A stretch of DNA of 64,000 nucleotides from Trileptium ribeirensis. Lineage: Eukaryota; Nematoda; Enoplea; Enoplida; Thoracostomopsidae. The notes under the pieces were generated by a model that saw only the letters and a program-made list of their open reading frames with translations, was not told the DNA's origin and made no database searches. Each line of letters opens with the position of its first letter. Positions within the stretch are counted from its first letter, which is position 1. The stretch spans positions 52,459 through 116,458 of the forward strand of contig JASANE010003364.1 in assembly GCA_030248225.1 (NCBI GenBank), given 5' to 3'. Shown one piece after another: positions 1 to 11,766 of this stretch. Made by a program: the position numbers and the translations under genes.

Positions 1-269
1 CATGGCATTACGTTGTTATAAACATAGTGCCATCAACAGTGCAAGCTAAGAATATTGCTGATACAATATTATATGACGCTATTGCACTCTCAATAGCAAA
101 ACCTAAACATTGCTGCTTCAACAATAATGCCTTACATTGCATTACAGCAAAACCATCGAGCTAATGCTGCTTCAAATGACAACCAGTCGTTATTGTCGCA
201 ACAATACATTTCTTGCAAACATTGCTGCGCCAATAGATTGTTCCAAAGATGTTGCAGTCAAGGGTTGGG

Positions 270-625
270 GTTTTCGTCATACATGCACGAGGTCCGAGTT
301 GCCAGGGTTAGGGGATAGCTAGTATTTCTGATTTGGGAGCCGTCTTCGACCAACTCCTGGGGAGTAGATCCGCAGTTCAGTGGGGGGAAGTCGTCAGGGT
401 GGATAAATCGCCGAATTTTGTGGGACTTATACGTTTGCTAAAATTTTTCCTAATATTTGGCTATTTTCCTACAGTTTTTGGCAATTTTCACAGTTTTTAC
501 AACTTTTCCCAACCTGACAATTTTCTCACAATTGTAGCTAAAAATTTCACCGCAGGGCGGTGGAGGGGGTCCTCACACAGATCTGGCTGCCTGTCAGGCG
601 AGTTCGACGCTTCGCTCCGATGGGA
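270..625 (+). repeat. Dispersed repeat, copy A
   Basis: It shares layout and short identical words with 39085-39320: a 'catacatRcacgaggtccg' start, a GC-rich block with 'gataaat', then a T-rich stretch with 'aaatttttcc' and 'tttggct'. Reverse-oriented relatives lie at about 11090-11400 and 40060-40270. Four copies in one window indicate an interspersed family. No coding capacity is seen. The boundaries are approximate because similarity fades at both ends. Confidence 0.55.
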
Positions 626-3285
626 TGGGGTGAGGAGTACCCAATAAACCTTCCTCTCTTCGTATGGCCATATATCTTAAATTTAGCATTTCGAAACCAG
701 TTTAGCATCCTACCTCCAGCAGCCGCATTTCTAAACTAATATTTTGATCGCATTGTGACGTTTGCAACTAAGCCATCAACGTTACGAGACCTTTATGTAT
801 AACAAATCCTTGTAATACTTGAAAAACATGGTGCATTCACAGTATAATGCGTCGTTCACAGAGAAACATTGCACATTCTATACATATGCATCTATGTCAT
901 ATGCCATGTACTATAAGCACTCGTCAAAGCTCAACCAAATTACCAAGTTAGCGAGTATGTATAAGAAATTGTAGACTCGTTACATAAAATACTTTTACAC
1001 GCTTTATAAAACATCGATTCTGTCCCCACACATTTTTTCTGGAAGCACCACAATTAATGTGTGAATTCATTGAACTTTTTGCATATATAATTAATTTACG
1101 CCCTTTTTAAACAAACTCTTGCCGAAATAACGAATTATAGATCTCAAACTTGCAGATTAAGAGCCACTTGCACAATTTTCTTCAGAGCCACTTGCTACTA
1201 GGATACATAAAGGTCATTCTATAGCGGCACAGGCGCAAAATGTCAATGCAAAACGAGCTTAACATCACAGCTAATCATAATCAATAAAATTGGTATTTCA
1301 AAAGTTTTTAATGTATAAATCTTAAATGCTATACAGTTGGAAATGTACGAAAACTGTAATTTACAAAATAAGTATAATTGTATTCGAAATGTAATAAAAT
1401 ATTATAATCCATCTACTATTTCTACTTTAAGCTTCAACGGTTTGACATTTAAATCTCTATTACAATCAACCTTTCTATATGCAGGCTGATTGGTCATAGT
1501 TTGAATTTTGTATTTATGCATCATAGGTTCCGAAGGTCCGTCAGTATATGGGATAGCTTGTTCTGGCATGCGACATTGGGGCATAGTTCCCATGACTTTA
1601 GGGAGATCCGATCTTCAGGCAGGGAACCCATCCTAAACCCCGTGCCTATGGTAATTTAAGATGTACATATATGAAAAATGCATAACCCACCATCATAATA
1701 CTTTTGTGAGCTGCATATATAATTAAGTTATTCACTACATGTATTTTGCAATTATGGGTAGTTCAAGTTTTTATGGGACCGCTATTTACACAACGCATAC
1801 ATGTTGAATTTATATCTCTCTTTCTGTTTTTATTATCAATGCGACATGCAACATTAAATTGAAATCGCAAATTTATATATAGCTGAACATATTTGACGAC
1901 CAACATTTGAAAATTAACATAGAATGTAACATTGATAGCTGGCCTCTCAAAGTACCCAAAAGTTTAAAGTTTTATAAAAGCGAAATCTGCATTAATATGA
2001 CTAAGATGAACACAAGCATGCACTGAAGTAAAGCCGCTGTAATTCGGGCATAGTAGTCTGCTTATGATATATGCGGCTTTTACGTTATATGTTGCCCACC
2101 ACGTGGATGTTTAGTCCGCGTACAGCCTACGTAACACCGTTAACGATATGGTATACAGAATACCAACACTGTATTCTACGCAATTGTATATATGGTGTTT
2201 CGGAAACCATCAACATTTATGTATGGTGTTATGAACACCGTAATCTTCTAGCTACCGGTGTTAATACCTCTATGGGAAGCTGCCTTGTTGTTTTTTCAGT
2301 TGCTGGGAGTTTATACGGTACACGATTTGTCCATGAACTTCCTACGCAAACCTTTAAACAACATGGTTTATGGGATAGAGTCAATTTGCCTCAATAATTT
2401 TAAAATTCAATTAGCTAATTTTCCCGCCTTTTTTAGCCAACTGTTCACGCATAGGGTGTCGGCGACACCATAGTGTATTGTACACGATATACGATACACC
2501 ATTACTTATGCTGCATAGTATATCCTTCCGAATACCATGCACAATGGTATGGTCATGATCACAAGTCGACAAATCTTCCACATTGCGGGCGTTTTATAGC
2601 GTGAACGCCGCATTAAATGTCGAAAAATGGCCACAAAATGTGTACGCTACGTGGCAGAATTTTACTACGGAGTCATGCTTCTATGAAAAGTCCTACGGGG
2701 AACGAATAGCAACAACAAGGGCCTACGACGCCGCGAAATAGAGATAAGATAAAATAATTTTAGTGGATAACAAACCGTCATGCCGATATCGACTTCGTTG
2801 TAAATATTTTTAAGTCAAATCTGAGGTCAATTAAAATTCTCGAAAATGTTCCCTAGCTTCGCTTAGGATATGTTAAGATTTCAAAATATGTTCCACCTTC
2901 TTGATTGGCCTCCCTCAGTACACAAAATGATTAAAAGTAGTATATAAATGATGGTTCTGGAACAGCCTTATGGTAAACATAACGTAATGGGTTACATTTG
3001 CCTTATATGGTAAACATAACACAATGCATTTCTCTTGCCTTATAAGATAAAAGTGAAGAAACGTGTTCTACTTGCGTTACATCGCAGATATAATTAAACG
3101 CTTTACAATAGCTATCCGTAATAACATTATATAGTTATATAATGCTATGTATTGCATATTTTTCCAACGGTTGTTCTGGTTTAGCAAAGAAAATATCCAC
3201 GCATCATGTTTACTAATTGGAAACGTCAAACATTTAAAGCATGGCTATATTATGCATCATTAACCTTAGGATGTGTGCACCTAGG

Positions 3286-3346
3286 GCCGGATTTTGTCAC
3301 AGAGCCAATTCCAGCTAGTGACAAAATCACACAACCACATCCGGCT
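3286..3346. repeat. Imperfect hairpin
   Basis: An 11-base arm (3290-3300) is exactly complementary to 3318-3328. The flanking GCCGG/CCGGC bases also pair if a 12-base bulge is allowed on the right side. No gene is attached to it and its role is unknown. Confidence 0.5.
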
Positions 3347-3819
3347 CTTCATAAATAAAATAAATAGCTAAGCTATGCTAGTATGTTTGCACGGGCCGGG
3401 AGTGGCTATATATCAGGGTTTGATAGCCGGGACGGGCTACTGAAAAAATATTTATTACATTCAGTTTAGCAGGTGTTACATCGAAAATATTGAGCTCTAG
3501 GCCCAAATAAGGCAACATTAGTAGTAATTAAAAGCAAAACGCATAAATTCAGGCAAAATAAATAAGTAAATATAGCTATTTTCAAAATTTTTGTTTAAGC
3601 GCCTTTTACAAGCCAACCTAGTAGCTATGTAAAACATGCTTTTTTGAATGGTTTTTGAAATCAGTTTTGGCTTGTTTCTGTCGTTCTGTTTTAAACAAAA
3701 TATATGGTTTCATCCAAAGATATTGTTTGAATTTGATGCCTTTGTTTATCTTCTTTAAAATCATCCCAAGAGACAAATACAATTTCAAATTCCGGTAGTG
3801 TACAATATAATTACGCTTA

Positions 3820-4501
3820 TTACGAAGGTTTAGAATTTGAAGCATCGATTATTATATAGCCCCACGGTGCTTCTGTTGCCTTTTCGTATGCATGGGTAAG
3901 AAATTTTGGGTTTCAAGGAAACATTTGCCTAGACATTATTGTGATTGCTGTTTTATCACGTGGTTGTGCCATACACACAATGTAATGTGCGTTTGTTATT
4001 ACATCGCGCATTTGAGAGCCTTTATGGTAAACGTCTTGTGTCACGAAAATTTCCGCCGTGTTTAGATGATGACTGTTTGCAAGGCTCCAACAGTTTGCTG
4101 ATCAACCGGTTATTTGACATTTCAATATGTAAATCATCTAGAATCAGAAGCGTATTATGCGTTGGATTGGTATATTGTTTTTGAGAAGTTCATTTTCATC
4201 ACAACCTTCGCTAATAGACAAATTCTCGACGTCTTTTAACAACTCGTCGTACACCGGTTGATACATAGCAAATATGAATGTGGTCGAGCTGTGTGAGAAA
4301 AACTGTCGTCCTTTCGCGTACTAGCTTTGTTATCCAATGAGATTTGCCACATCCGCTGACTCCCATTATAATCATTGTTGACGGAGAAGTGAAATCGAGT
4401 ATCGAATTCAAAACACCTATTATTCGTTGGTGGTGCAGATGTAACGTTTCAATATTACAAACATGTGGCAGCAACGCTGTATCCACGCTTTGACTTGACA
4501 A
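3820..4501 (-). pseudogene. P-loop packaging-type ATPase, frameshifted remnant
   Basis: The first open segment (4501-4211) has a Walker A loop, GVSGCGKSH, at 4363-4337, followed by a 'HIHICY' strand. At about 4260 the frame is lost. Family-like sequence goes on in another frame with 'QPVYDELL' and then with a Walker B-type strand ending in two acidic residues ('LLILDDLH', 4150-4127). A last block (4012-3820) has 'NAHYIV', 'QPRDKT' and 'APWGYIIID' and contains one in-frame TGA. The order of blocks matches the small P-loop ATPases that accompany F54H12.2-like genes and resemble viral DNA-packaging ATPases (from memory of the family, not a search). The first segment has no ATG, because its leftmost usable codon is TTG directly after a TGA. 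At least two frameshifts and one stop make it non-functional. Confidence 0.72.
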
Positions 4502-4636
4502 TCAATCATTGTGGTGGGCTTTATATAGTTTTGCTGCGGGTGTTTTATATATTGTGCTGAACATTTTCATCATTTTTCTTTCGTTCATTTTGCGGTCGGC
4601 GCTACCGAAAGAATACAAAGACGACTGAAATGTCAC

Positions 4637-5052
4637 CTAAACCTCATCATCGTTAAGCGACAAATTCTTCTCGTACACTCTACAAATAAAAAATGCTATG
4701 TATAGACACCACTGTCCGCACACATTAGAATGCAAAGCCTGAACGGATTTTGAGTTCTGCCAAAATTTACGACAATCTTCAACCAAAAAAGTTCAAACTC
4801 CACACTATACTCTGCGGGCTCAAAACCATATGAGTCAAAGAAATAGTCCTGTCTCTTTTGCGAAATCTAAAACAATACCCAGTGCTGACCGGGTTCATTA
4901 TCGTTGTCCGTGTTTGCTACGATGAGTTCACCCGGCCTACTATTATTTGTTAAACGTGGTAACATAGTAGCCGCATATACACCGCAAAAAAATCGGTTAG
5001 TAGTTTTATTTCGCGTTAGTAGCGTTGCAATTTCTAAAGAATCCGTTTTTAC
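4637..5052 (-). pseudogene. Adenain-like cysteine protease, broken
   Basis: One minus-strand frame from about 5050 reads through 'FFCGVYAATMLPRL' and 'IVANTD' to 'PGQHWVLF', whose His codon is 4884-4882. An in-frame TAG follows at 4869-4867, then 'DYFFDSYG' with its Asp at 4836-4834. After a frame break near 4760 the sequence continues with 'VQALHSNVCGQWC'. The oxyanion Gln is at 4741-4739 and the nucleophile Cys at 4720-4718, and the frame ends in TAG at 4639-4637. The spacing His, Asp, Gln, Cys is that of adenovirus-type (C5) proteases, which process capsid proteins during virion maturation. The gene begins directly after the capsid-like gene, as in a compact viral operon-like array, and no intact ATG is visible. 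A SUMO-protease origin is less likely because of the 'VYA..LP' N-terminal block and the neighbours. Confidence 0.75.
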
Positions 5053-5054
5053 TA

Positions 5055-5788
5055 CTATGCAGAATAATCTACTACAACGTTACGGTGTTGATCGATATAA
5101 ATACAATTATAGTACACGGCTGATCGATATCTTTTGAATCAAAAATCATTTTCAAAGTTAATTCACCTTGACGCATTGGCAATCCATAACTTTCACCACC
5201 CGACTTATCTGGCGTTATATCGAATTCGTACAGCACATAACCACAGCGTAGATAATCGTCGTACGTTATGCGATTTCCCGCGTTTCTTTCGTACATTCCG
5301 CTTGATTGAAAAATACTCAAATATTCACGAGTCGCTTTGTTATCGCTCCAGTTAGGCTTGTAAGGGATCGACGGCAATATTACGTTTTCGATGAAAAGAC
5401 TTACGAACGCTGGAGTTTTAGAAACAAAATTTAACGGGGATTTTTCGCAGTTACCATTAAACGCATCGCTTTCAACATTTCTAACGATAACTGTATGCGG
5501 TAGCTGACGGCGTGATATATTTTTGTGATAGACAAGTGTTCGACCGCTGTTGATTTGAAACTGTTTGACTACGGTTCTTAAAATGTAGTACTTTGCCCAA
5601 TAATGACGAATCGACTCTGCCATTGCCGCTGCCATCGGTGGTGCTAACTGCACGCGGCGAACAAACAAAGCAACCTCTTCTAGCTCAAGTTTAGGCGTCA
5701 GATAAATTTGGGGGTCATCTTCTTCAGTGACAATATGTTTCTCATATGGTACAAGTGCCAGTGGAGCAGTATTATTAGTTTCTGACAT
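5055..5788 (-). pseudogene. F54H12.2-like protein (probable viral capsid-type), 3' end disrupted
   Basis: The frame opens with ATG at 5788 and runs 238 codons to a stop at 5072. The C-terminal part shows the family layout: 'ITYDDYLRCGYVLYEFDITPD', then a 'PMRQGELTLKM' strand, then 'CTIIVF'. In the metazoan F54H12.2-like family the chain should continue with an acidic strand and a short terminal block with 'ID..RNV..D'. That block is present in another frame ('RNVVVDY', ending with TAG at 5057-5055). The bases between are missing, so a small deletion around 5095-5115 both removed residues and shifted the frame. I recall these proteins as widespread in invertebrate genomes and often next to a protease and ATPase of viral type. 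The capsid role is inferred from that company, not from a structure. Usual family members are longer at the N-terminus. Confidence 0.65.
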
Positions 5789-7339
5789 ATTGATTTAACG
5801 CGGGAACAAGAACGAATGATAGCTAAAGGGGAAGTTAGGTACTATTATACTTTACTTTCCACATATTTCGCAAAAACAAACAACATAGTCATGATGCAAC
5901 AACACTATTTGTCCACAAGGCCTTCTTGGGGAAACACTGTTTCAATGTCTTCTAATAAATCATGGACATCCACGATTAACGTAGCTTAAGTGAACAATCA
6001 GGCACTGTGCTAAAATAACATGATTTTATTCTCAATTTCATTCAAAAAATTTTATTAATGATTCTCTATGTTGTTGACCAAATATCATTGAGCCCGTGTT
6101 GCACAAAACCATTTCATATCTGATGTAGATTGGTACAAATGCCAACGATATAATGCATAGCTATCTTCCTTTTTGGCTGGTGGGAGAAGTTACGATTTCA
6201 ATTTGACTGCCTAAGTTGTTCTCTAACATGATCGTCCTGCATTATATGTTTGTGTTGGTGCAGCCCCAAAATATTTCATAGATTGACTTCATTGTTTTAG
6301 AAATCATGCAATAGCAGTAGTGCAGTGCTAGCAGCTGAACGTCATGCATCGGCAGCATCGAAATGGGTATGACTGATAAGCTTGGCTGTGCCAATCCGTA
6401 CGTGATAATGAGTTTTCTTGCAACAGGTTATTTGTCTATGGCAATTAAATCTGGTGTTCTGCGGTTAATTTCTTTGTAGAAATTCATTCAACACCATTTG
6501 TCTGTTAATTTGTCTCAAACTGCACTACACGTTGCTCTATTGTAAACGTATAGTTCCCAGTTATGTCACACTGCATCGTAAGATACATTTCTCAGTCTGA
6601 TTCCTGTATATATCACGATTCACGGCGCATGTGTTAATGGCAATATTGTAGCGTTCGCAAATAAATGTTTTATTTCAGTGACTAAAAGAAGTTGTGTATT
6701 AAAAACGTGAGGATTGACGCGAGCTGTATGTTCTCGAACAGTTTTGCTCCGAATTGCAGTCGACCGAAAAGCGTTCTGTAAATATTTAGGCAAAATTACA
6801 GAATAGGATGGTTGGTGGAGTCAGTAAATTTGCTTGCGCATTACAATTTTTACAATATTCCTAAGCTAGGGTTAATTCTGTTGCGCAAATCTGTATTCCA
6901 ATTTATACTACAATGTCAAAAATGTGTTTGCAACCATTATGAGAGTAATGCTATTAGCTAATAATGTGTTTTAACGCTTAATTTTGCATTTGAAATGCAT
7001 TCGTAATTCGACAAATGTTGAACGATATCATGCAGAAAACATATAGCGTCAATTGTTTTCGACGAAATTTCCGACATAAAACAGAGAACATAAATTTAAA
7101 AAATCCTGGCAAAACGAGCGAATAACAACACGTGCGAAAACATCACTGTACAAAAACATAGTTAACACAGCACTTCATAGTTATGTATTTGGTTATTCGA
7201 GGCTAGTAGGAGTTAACGGGTTAGTCCGAACGGGTGCACTAAACATGGTAATTAAATTACTGTGTATATACTAAAAGTTATACGAAAAAAAGTATTTTCG
7301 AAGAACCAAGTTGATATAACGTAAAAACATTTATCTGCA

Positions 7340-7940
7340 GAAATGAATATATTTTGCGCACGGCTACATCTTCCAAGTAGCTACTCGTGAATGCAGTTCA
7401 TGTGCTTACACCTGGGTTGTTCTTTTGCGAAGTCAGTTTCCAATCTTATATCGATTACCACGTATGAATCACGGTTTTATTCAAGTACATACACCGTCAG
7501 GACCGGCAATACAGAAATACGCTATATATGCGGTACTGTTTTGCGAATTATCATCATAATTAATCACAGCGTTGTCGTTATACTCTTTCGCTAATCGTGT
7601 TTTTGATCGAGAGCATTTGGAAAAATAGTGTCACCGAGATAGCAAAACATTCGTCGAGTTTGGATTTTGACGAGGAGTACTAACTAAACTAATGTGTCCA
7701 CCGTTTTATCAAGCTGTTTAATAATACGCACATAATTAGGAAACGCACGGCTATGCAAAATGCATCCATACTGCACAATGCCCGTATTTGTGTTTGCTAA
7801 ACTGCAAATGCTGATGGTAGAAGTTCGAGCCATAATATTTGCACGACTCAGTTCGTTACTTAGACAAAAGAACAACCATGGTGCAAGCACCTAATCCGTC
7901 TTTCACATTAAGATGCGTGCACCAAGACCACGAGATGTTA
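7340..7940. repeat. Long imperfect inverted duplication
   Basis: The + strand from about 7340 to 7600 resembles the reverse complement of about 7940-7690. The best part is a 26-base match with four differences: + 7400-7425 against - 7893-7868, both containing 'GGTTGTTCTTTTG'. Weaker similarity goes on for roughly 150 bases further inward. Short open frames lie on both arms, but they are interrupted and I do not recognise them. This could be the inverted termini of a small transposon or a pair of divergent dead gene copies. Confidence 0.4.
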
Positions 7941-8491
7941 GTCACCCAAGGGCTACGATCTCATGTAAAATGTATATAGCGAGAAGGCATTGGGGCCCGA
8001 GTTATACGAGAATTGTTATTTTTCCGTGCGTTTAGCATCTCATTGTTTGCACTATTATACTAACTGGTTTCACACAAAATACGCATAAAAACCCGGCAGT
8101 AACACTTCATATAGCACAACAATATTACACAATGTATGGACCTGGATTTTGCACGCATTGCAAAAATAGCGAATTTTAAAGATTCCGATTTATATATTGT
8201 ATATATAGCAATCTGCTCATCTTTGACTGTTACACATATGCACAATCGCGTTTAATTAAGCTGCATTTTGTTGCGCTGACAATTGAACACAAAGCGTGGA
8301 TATTACTATAATAATAATAAAGGCATAAAACGAAAATAAAAAACACAATCGTTATCACATGTTGCAGTTAAGTCGCATAATATAAATACCTATCTATAAT
8401 AGCAGGTTTATCATAAGCCCTAGTCGAATCAACAACATTAGATAATATTAGCCTAAAAACCGTAACTGAAAATATAAATTAATATTGAAGC

Positions 8492-8631
8492 CTTTCTTGC
8501 TATAAATATCTTACAACAAACGAGTGACTGATTACCTAGGCTTCATCTGTTAACAGAAAGTACAGTTTATTCTAGGTGCGGTAATTGTCTCAGTAAACCT
8601 TGTTATGTTACTAACATTTATAGCAAGAAAG
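8492..8631. repeat. Foldback with 16 bp arms
   Basis: CTTTCTTGCTATAAAT at 8492-8507 is exactly complementary to 8616-8631. The 108 bases between them show further weak inverted similarity: 'aacaaacgag...attacc' against 'ggtaatt...ccttgtt'. The shape is that of a small foldback or MITE-like element. No target-site duplication was clear. Confidence 0.55.
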
Positions 8632-8984
8632 CTTTGTTGGTACGAATACGTACTGTAACGTCAACGAAACAATCATACCATCGCTAACAAAAACTTAACA
8701 GACAAATAAATATTTATGGACGACGGGTTCATTAATTTTCCTGTCGAAATTCCCATTCAAACTTATTGTTTCCTAAATATAGGTTAGAAACTTGCGCAGA
8801 ACACATCATATTGTTTCAAATGCAAAAGACAGAAAGAGCAACACATTGTCAGCGACATATTTACAGTTGCATAAAAACTCATATTGACTGCGGTTATTTT
8901 ACGCAAAACGATAAATAATCAAAACTACGTCGCACCCTGATTCTATGGAGAACCTATAAATTATATAAGAGTATATTTTATTTG

Positions 8985-9450
8985 TCATTGTTGCTTTTTG
9001 TGGCTAGAAATTTTGTATTCTATATGTATATTTATACATACATATATTGTCTGTGTTAATATCGAATACTATATATGCAAACAATTATACCACGTCAAAC
9101 CAAATGAATGTGCATGAACATGTATATATTTTTGGTCAGGAAATATATTAAGAACAAGCACATTATACAATATCATTTGAAATGAAACTATCAACTTATC
9201 TGGATCATAAATATGCAGCATTTGTCAGTGCGGCGTTATGTGGCCAAAAAATTTTCATTATATATGTATATTCATATATATTGCCTGTATTAATATTGAA
9301 CAGTTATACGACGTCAAACAATATGGGAAAACAGTTATACAACGTCAAACCAAATGAATGTGCATGAACATGAATATATTTTTGGTCAGGAAATATATTC
9401 AGAACAAGCACATTGTATACTGTAATTTGAAATGAAACTATCAACTTATT
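8985..9450 (+). repeat. Two-copy direct repeat, about 0.22 kb
   Basis: About 8985-9200 and 9228-9450 are copies in direct orientation, offset by about 250 bases. The shared core runs from 'caaatgaatgtgcatgaaca' to 'gaaatgaaactatcaactta'. The second copy carries a small internal duplication of the words 'acagttatac' and 'gtcaaac'. A local tandem duplication is the simplest reading. Confidence 0.75.
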
Positions 9451-10297
9451 TCAACTACGGATATATTTCAAGTCGTAAATTAATTATGTGCATACAAGTA
9501 CAATCAAATATATAATTAAAAAGCAGCTGCTTAGTAAACGTCAAACGCTACGATTCGCTTGGAACAAATCCAAAATTTATAATAGATCAGAAATATATAA
9601 TGCAAAATTAAAGACAAAATAAACGTATATCAAGATTCATTCGGCTCAGTTTACCAATTTCTGACTAACAGTGGCCAAATAATGGTCTACAGACAAAACA
9701 GAGGTGCCCAGCCATACATCACAATACTCTATTAAAATTTAGTATTATATATTATTTTTACTATTGTTTGATCTTTGTTCCACATTTAAAATAGTGTTTC
9801 AAGTATTTGGTGAGTCGCATGAATCCATTGATAGTAAAATTGGTTGATCATTAACAACCCCGGTATTGAAGTTACAAACGCTTCCAATGAGTAAATCGAA
9901 TTTATTAAGCTACGAACACGTTATTGTTGTTTACGATTTGCCTTGCTGCCATCAGCCAGCCTGGCGACATAGATACATGTGGCTTCCCATACTATCAGAA
10001 TTATATTAACGTAAATTTATATATTCACATAAATTATACAGAGAAGGTGTCAGCCAGACCTTCCACATTGTGAAGATAGTAGACGGTGTCTATTACATCA
10101 TCTCATTCATGCATAAACAGTTGGCAGCCGACCGTTTAAAATTTTTTCAAAAATTATGCACCGTGTCATGCACGCCGTGTTCTGTAGGATCTACGTGACA
10201 TTGTCAGGTTTAAATAAGCTCCAAAGAGGTAGGACATTATAACGTGAAGGCCGCAGTCTCTAATATGATGGCAATGAAGCAATTGTTACGTCGAACG

Positions 10298-10345
10298 ATA
10301 TATGCATTATATATGCATTATATATGCATTATATATGCATATATA
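10298..10345. repeat. ATATATGCATT microsatellite
   Basis: About four tandem copies of an 11-base unit. They are flanked by two copies of 'gaagcaattgttacgtcgaa' (about 10274 and 10361), so the flank was duplicated together with the array. Confidence 0.85.
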
Positions 10346-11089
10346 CGTCGAAAGATTAATGAAGCAATTGTTACGTCGAACGATTATACGCGTTCTGACA
10401 GCAGCAGTAGTTACACATTATTTATAAAAATTTACCAATACAGAGTTTAGTGACATCGTGTGATATTAAATAAAGCCAGCTAAAACCAGCGACAGCTTGA
10501 CAAAATAATTTATACATTGTATTAAATCATGATATTTCAAAACCGACCTGTTTTTGATGAATTTATTTTCTGTTATTGAATTTATTCATTTTTTTCGTTT
10601 AATAATAATATTGGCAAAACTTGAGGTAGTTATTTATCAATAGACGTAATTTTGCATTTTTGAACGGATATACGGTATAAAATTCATATTGCGAACGTCA
10701 CATCTTGCGCCACGATTAAAAATTTATTCCGTTTTTGAATTTGTGTACTGTCTTAAGTTTTTCGTAATTTCTATCTACTGGCCGCTCTATGTTTGTAGGA
10801 AGCATATCCTATAAAATTATCGGCTTTGAGGCCTCATGAACTGCGTTGCGGTGCACGAATCGATGCATACCTACATGTATCGGCAGGGCGTCACAGATAT
10901 AATCATGAAGCTTCAGTTTTGATGTTAACCAAAATTATTCTATGTTGGCCCAAACTAACATGTAAGACTAAGTGAAGCCCACACTGTGCTGCTAGCACCC
11001 AGAAACCCAGGACAGTGGGATTATCCTTCTGAGGCTCGGACTTTCATACCGTTGGGGCGTCGCTGAATTTCTGGGATGTAGCGTTATAC

Positions 11090-11400
11090 CCTGAGGCTCC
11101 AACACTCCGCCCCCTCCCCAACCAACCCCTCGGTGTGCCTTAGGTGCGTGAAAATTTGAGCAAAATTACGCAAAAATCGGCCAGAAATTTGGCAGAATTG
11201 CGAAAAGCCAATGAAAATTAGTAAAAGTTAGGGGAAAAGGGAAAAATGAGTGCCAAGAAATTGTCAAAATTGGAGTTCCAAGAAATTTCAAAAATTTATC
11301 CCACTGACATCCTGCCCACGCCTACCGCCTGATCCCCTGGCAACGACCTGCCCCTCGAGACATCCGCTATACCTCCTTCGTAGCTCGCCCATGTGTGGTT
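11090..11400 (-). repeat. Dispersed repeat, copy B (reverse)
   Basis: Read on the minus strand this has the same plan as copies A and C: a GC-rich block with 'ccagggg' and 'gataaat', then a T-rich stretch with 'aaatttctgg' and 'gatttttg'. It lies immediately 3' of the giant gene's putative polyadenylation region. Confidence 0.45.
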
Positions 11401-11467
11401 TAATTGCATTTACCATACGTTTCGTGCAAAATATTGTAGAAAGCTGTCGATGGCTTCAGTTTTGGCT

Positions 11468-11473
11468 TTTTAT
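11468..11473 (-). promoter_or_regulatory. Candidate polyadenylation signal AATAAA
   Basis: A minus-strand AATAAA lies about 295 bases past the stop codon of the giant exon. I noticed no closer AATAAA on that strand. Position and motif fit a 3' end of the giant transcript, but nothing else confirms use. Confidence 0.3.
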
Positions 11474-11766
11474 TCCGATGTCAAATAACAAATATATAAC
11501 GTATGATTTGTGATGGTAACATAGAAGTAGGTATAATTAGTTAGTGGAATACAGCTTATCATATAATTATGTTGCAGAAAACAAACGTTAATGTCGCGTC
11601 TATAAAAATCCATCATAAAATAAGACATATGACTTCTGAGTTAAACTCAGTTGTACAAAGCTAAAAAACAATCAAATCTGTACATAATCTGCTTATACTG
11701 GTGTTTTCGTACATATTGCAGTTCAAAGTTTTGAACTATATTTTCATTTCCGAACTAAGTAATGAT

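Larger units (their letters stand above)
1..3819. other. AT-rich region without a supportable gene
   Basis: Only short open frames occur here, none with a recognisable family signature. The stretch holds one copy of a dispersed repeat (about 270-625) and several short palindromes around 2140-2270 and 2460-2520, for example two 6-base arms separated by ATG at about 2226-2240. A 63-codon minus-strand frame starting with ATG at 1593 is the most protein-like piece (basic, proline-containing), but I do not recognise it. The minus-strand stretch 3618-3845, just beyond the ATPase remnant, also looks partly coding and could be a further degraded gene of the same cassette; this is unproven. Confidence 0.5.
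3820..5788 (-). mobile_element. Decayed virus-like gene cassette (capsid-like, protease, ATPase)
   Basis: Three remnants lie head to tail on the minus strand within 2 kb: an F54H12.2-like protein (5788-5055), an adenain-like cysteine protease (about 5052-4637) and a P-loop ATPase (4501-3820). Adenain-type protease plus packaging-type ATPase plus a jelly-roll-type capsid candidate is the core morphogenesis set of adenovirus/Polinton/adintovirus-type DNA viruses and transposons. That makes an integrated virus-like element the best explanation. All three reading frames are broken, so the copy is dead. No DNA polymerase, integrase or terminal inverted repeat could be recognised on either side, so the limits given are only those of the three genes. 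Confidence 0.7.
5789..11766. other. Non-coding stretch with small repeats
   Basis: No open frame above about 90 codons occurs and none shows a known motif. It contains the inverted duplication at 7340-7940, a foldback at 8492-8631, a direct repeat at 8985-9450, an ATATATGCATT microsatellite at 10298-10345 and a dispersed repeat at 11090-11400. The segment next to 11766 is the 3' flank, probably the 3' UTR, of the giant minus-strand exon. Confidence 0.5.

Noticed and set aside
333..647. 104-codon plus-strand frame
   Set aside because: It lies within dispersed repeat copy A and has T-rich, low-complexity-derived residues.
1402..1593. 63-codon minus-strand ATG frame
   Set aside because: Short, no recognised family and surrounded by non-coding DNA; mentioned in the regional entry only.
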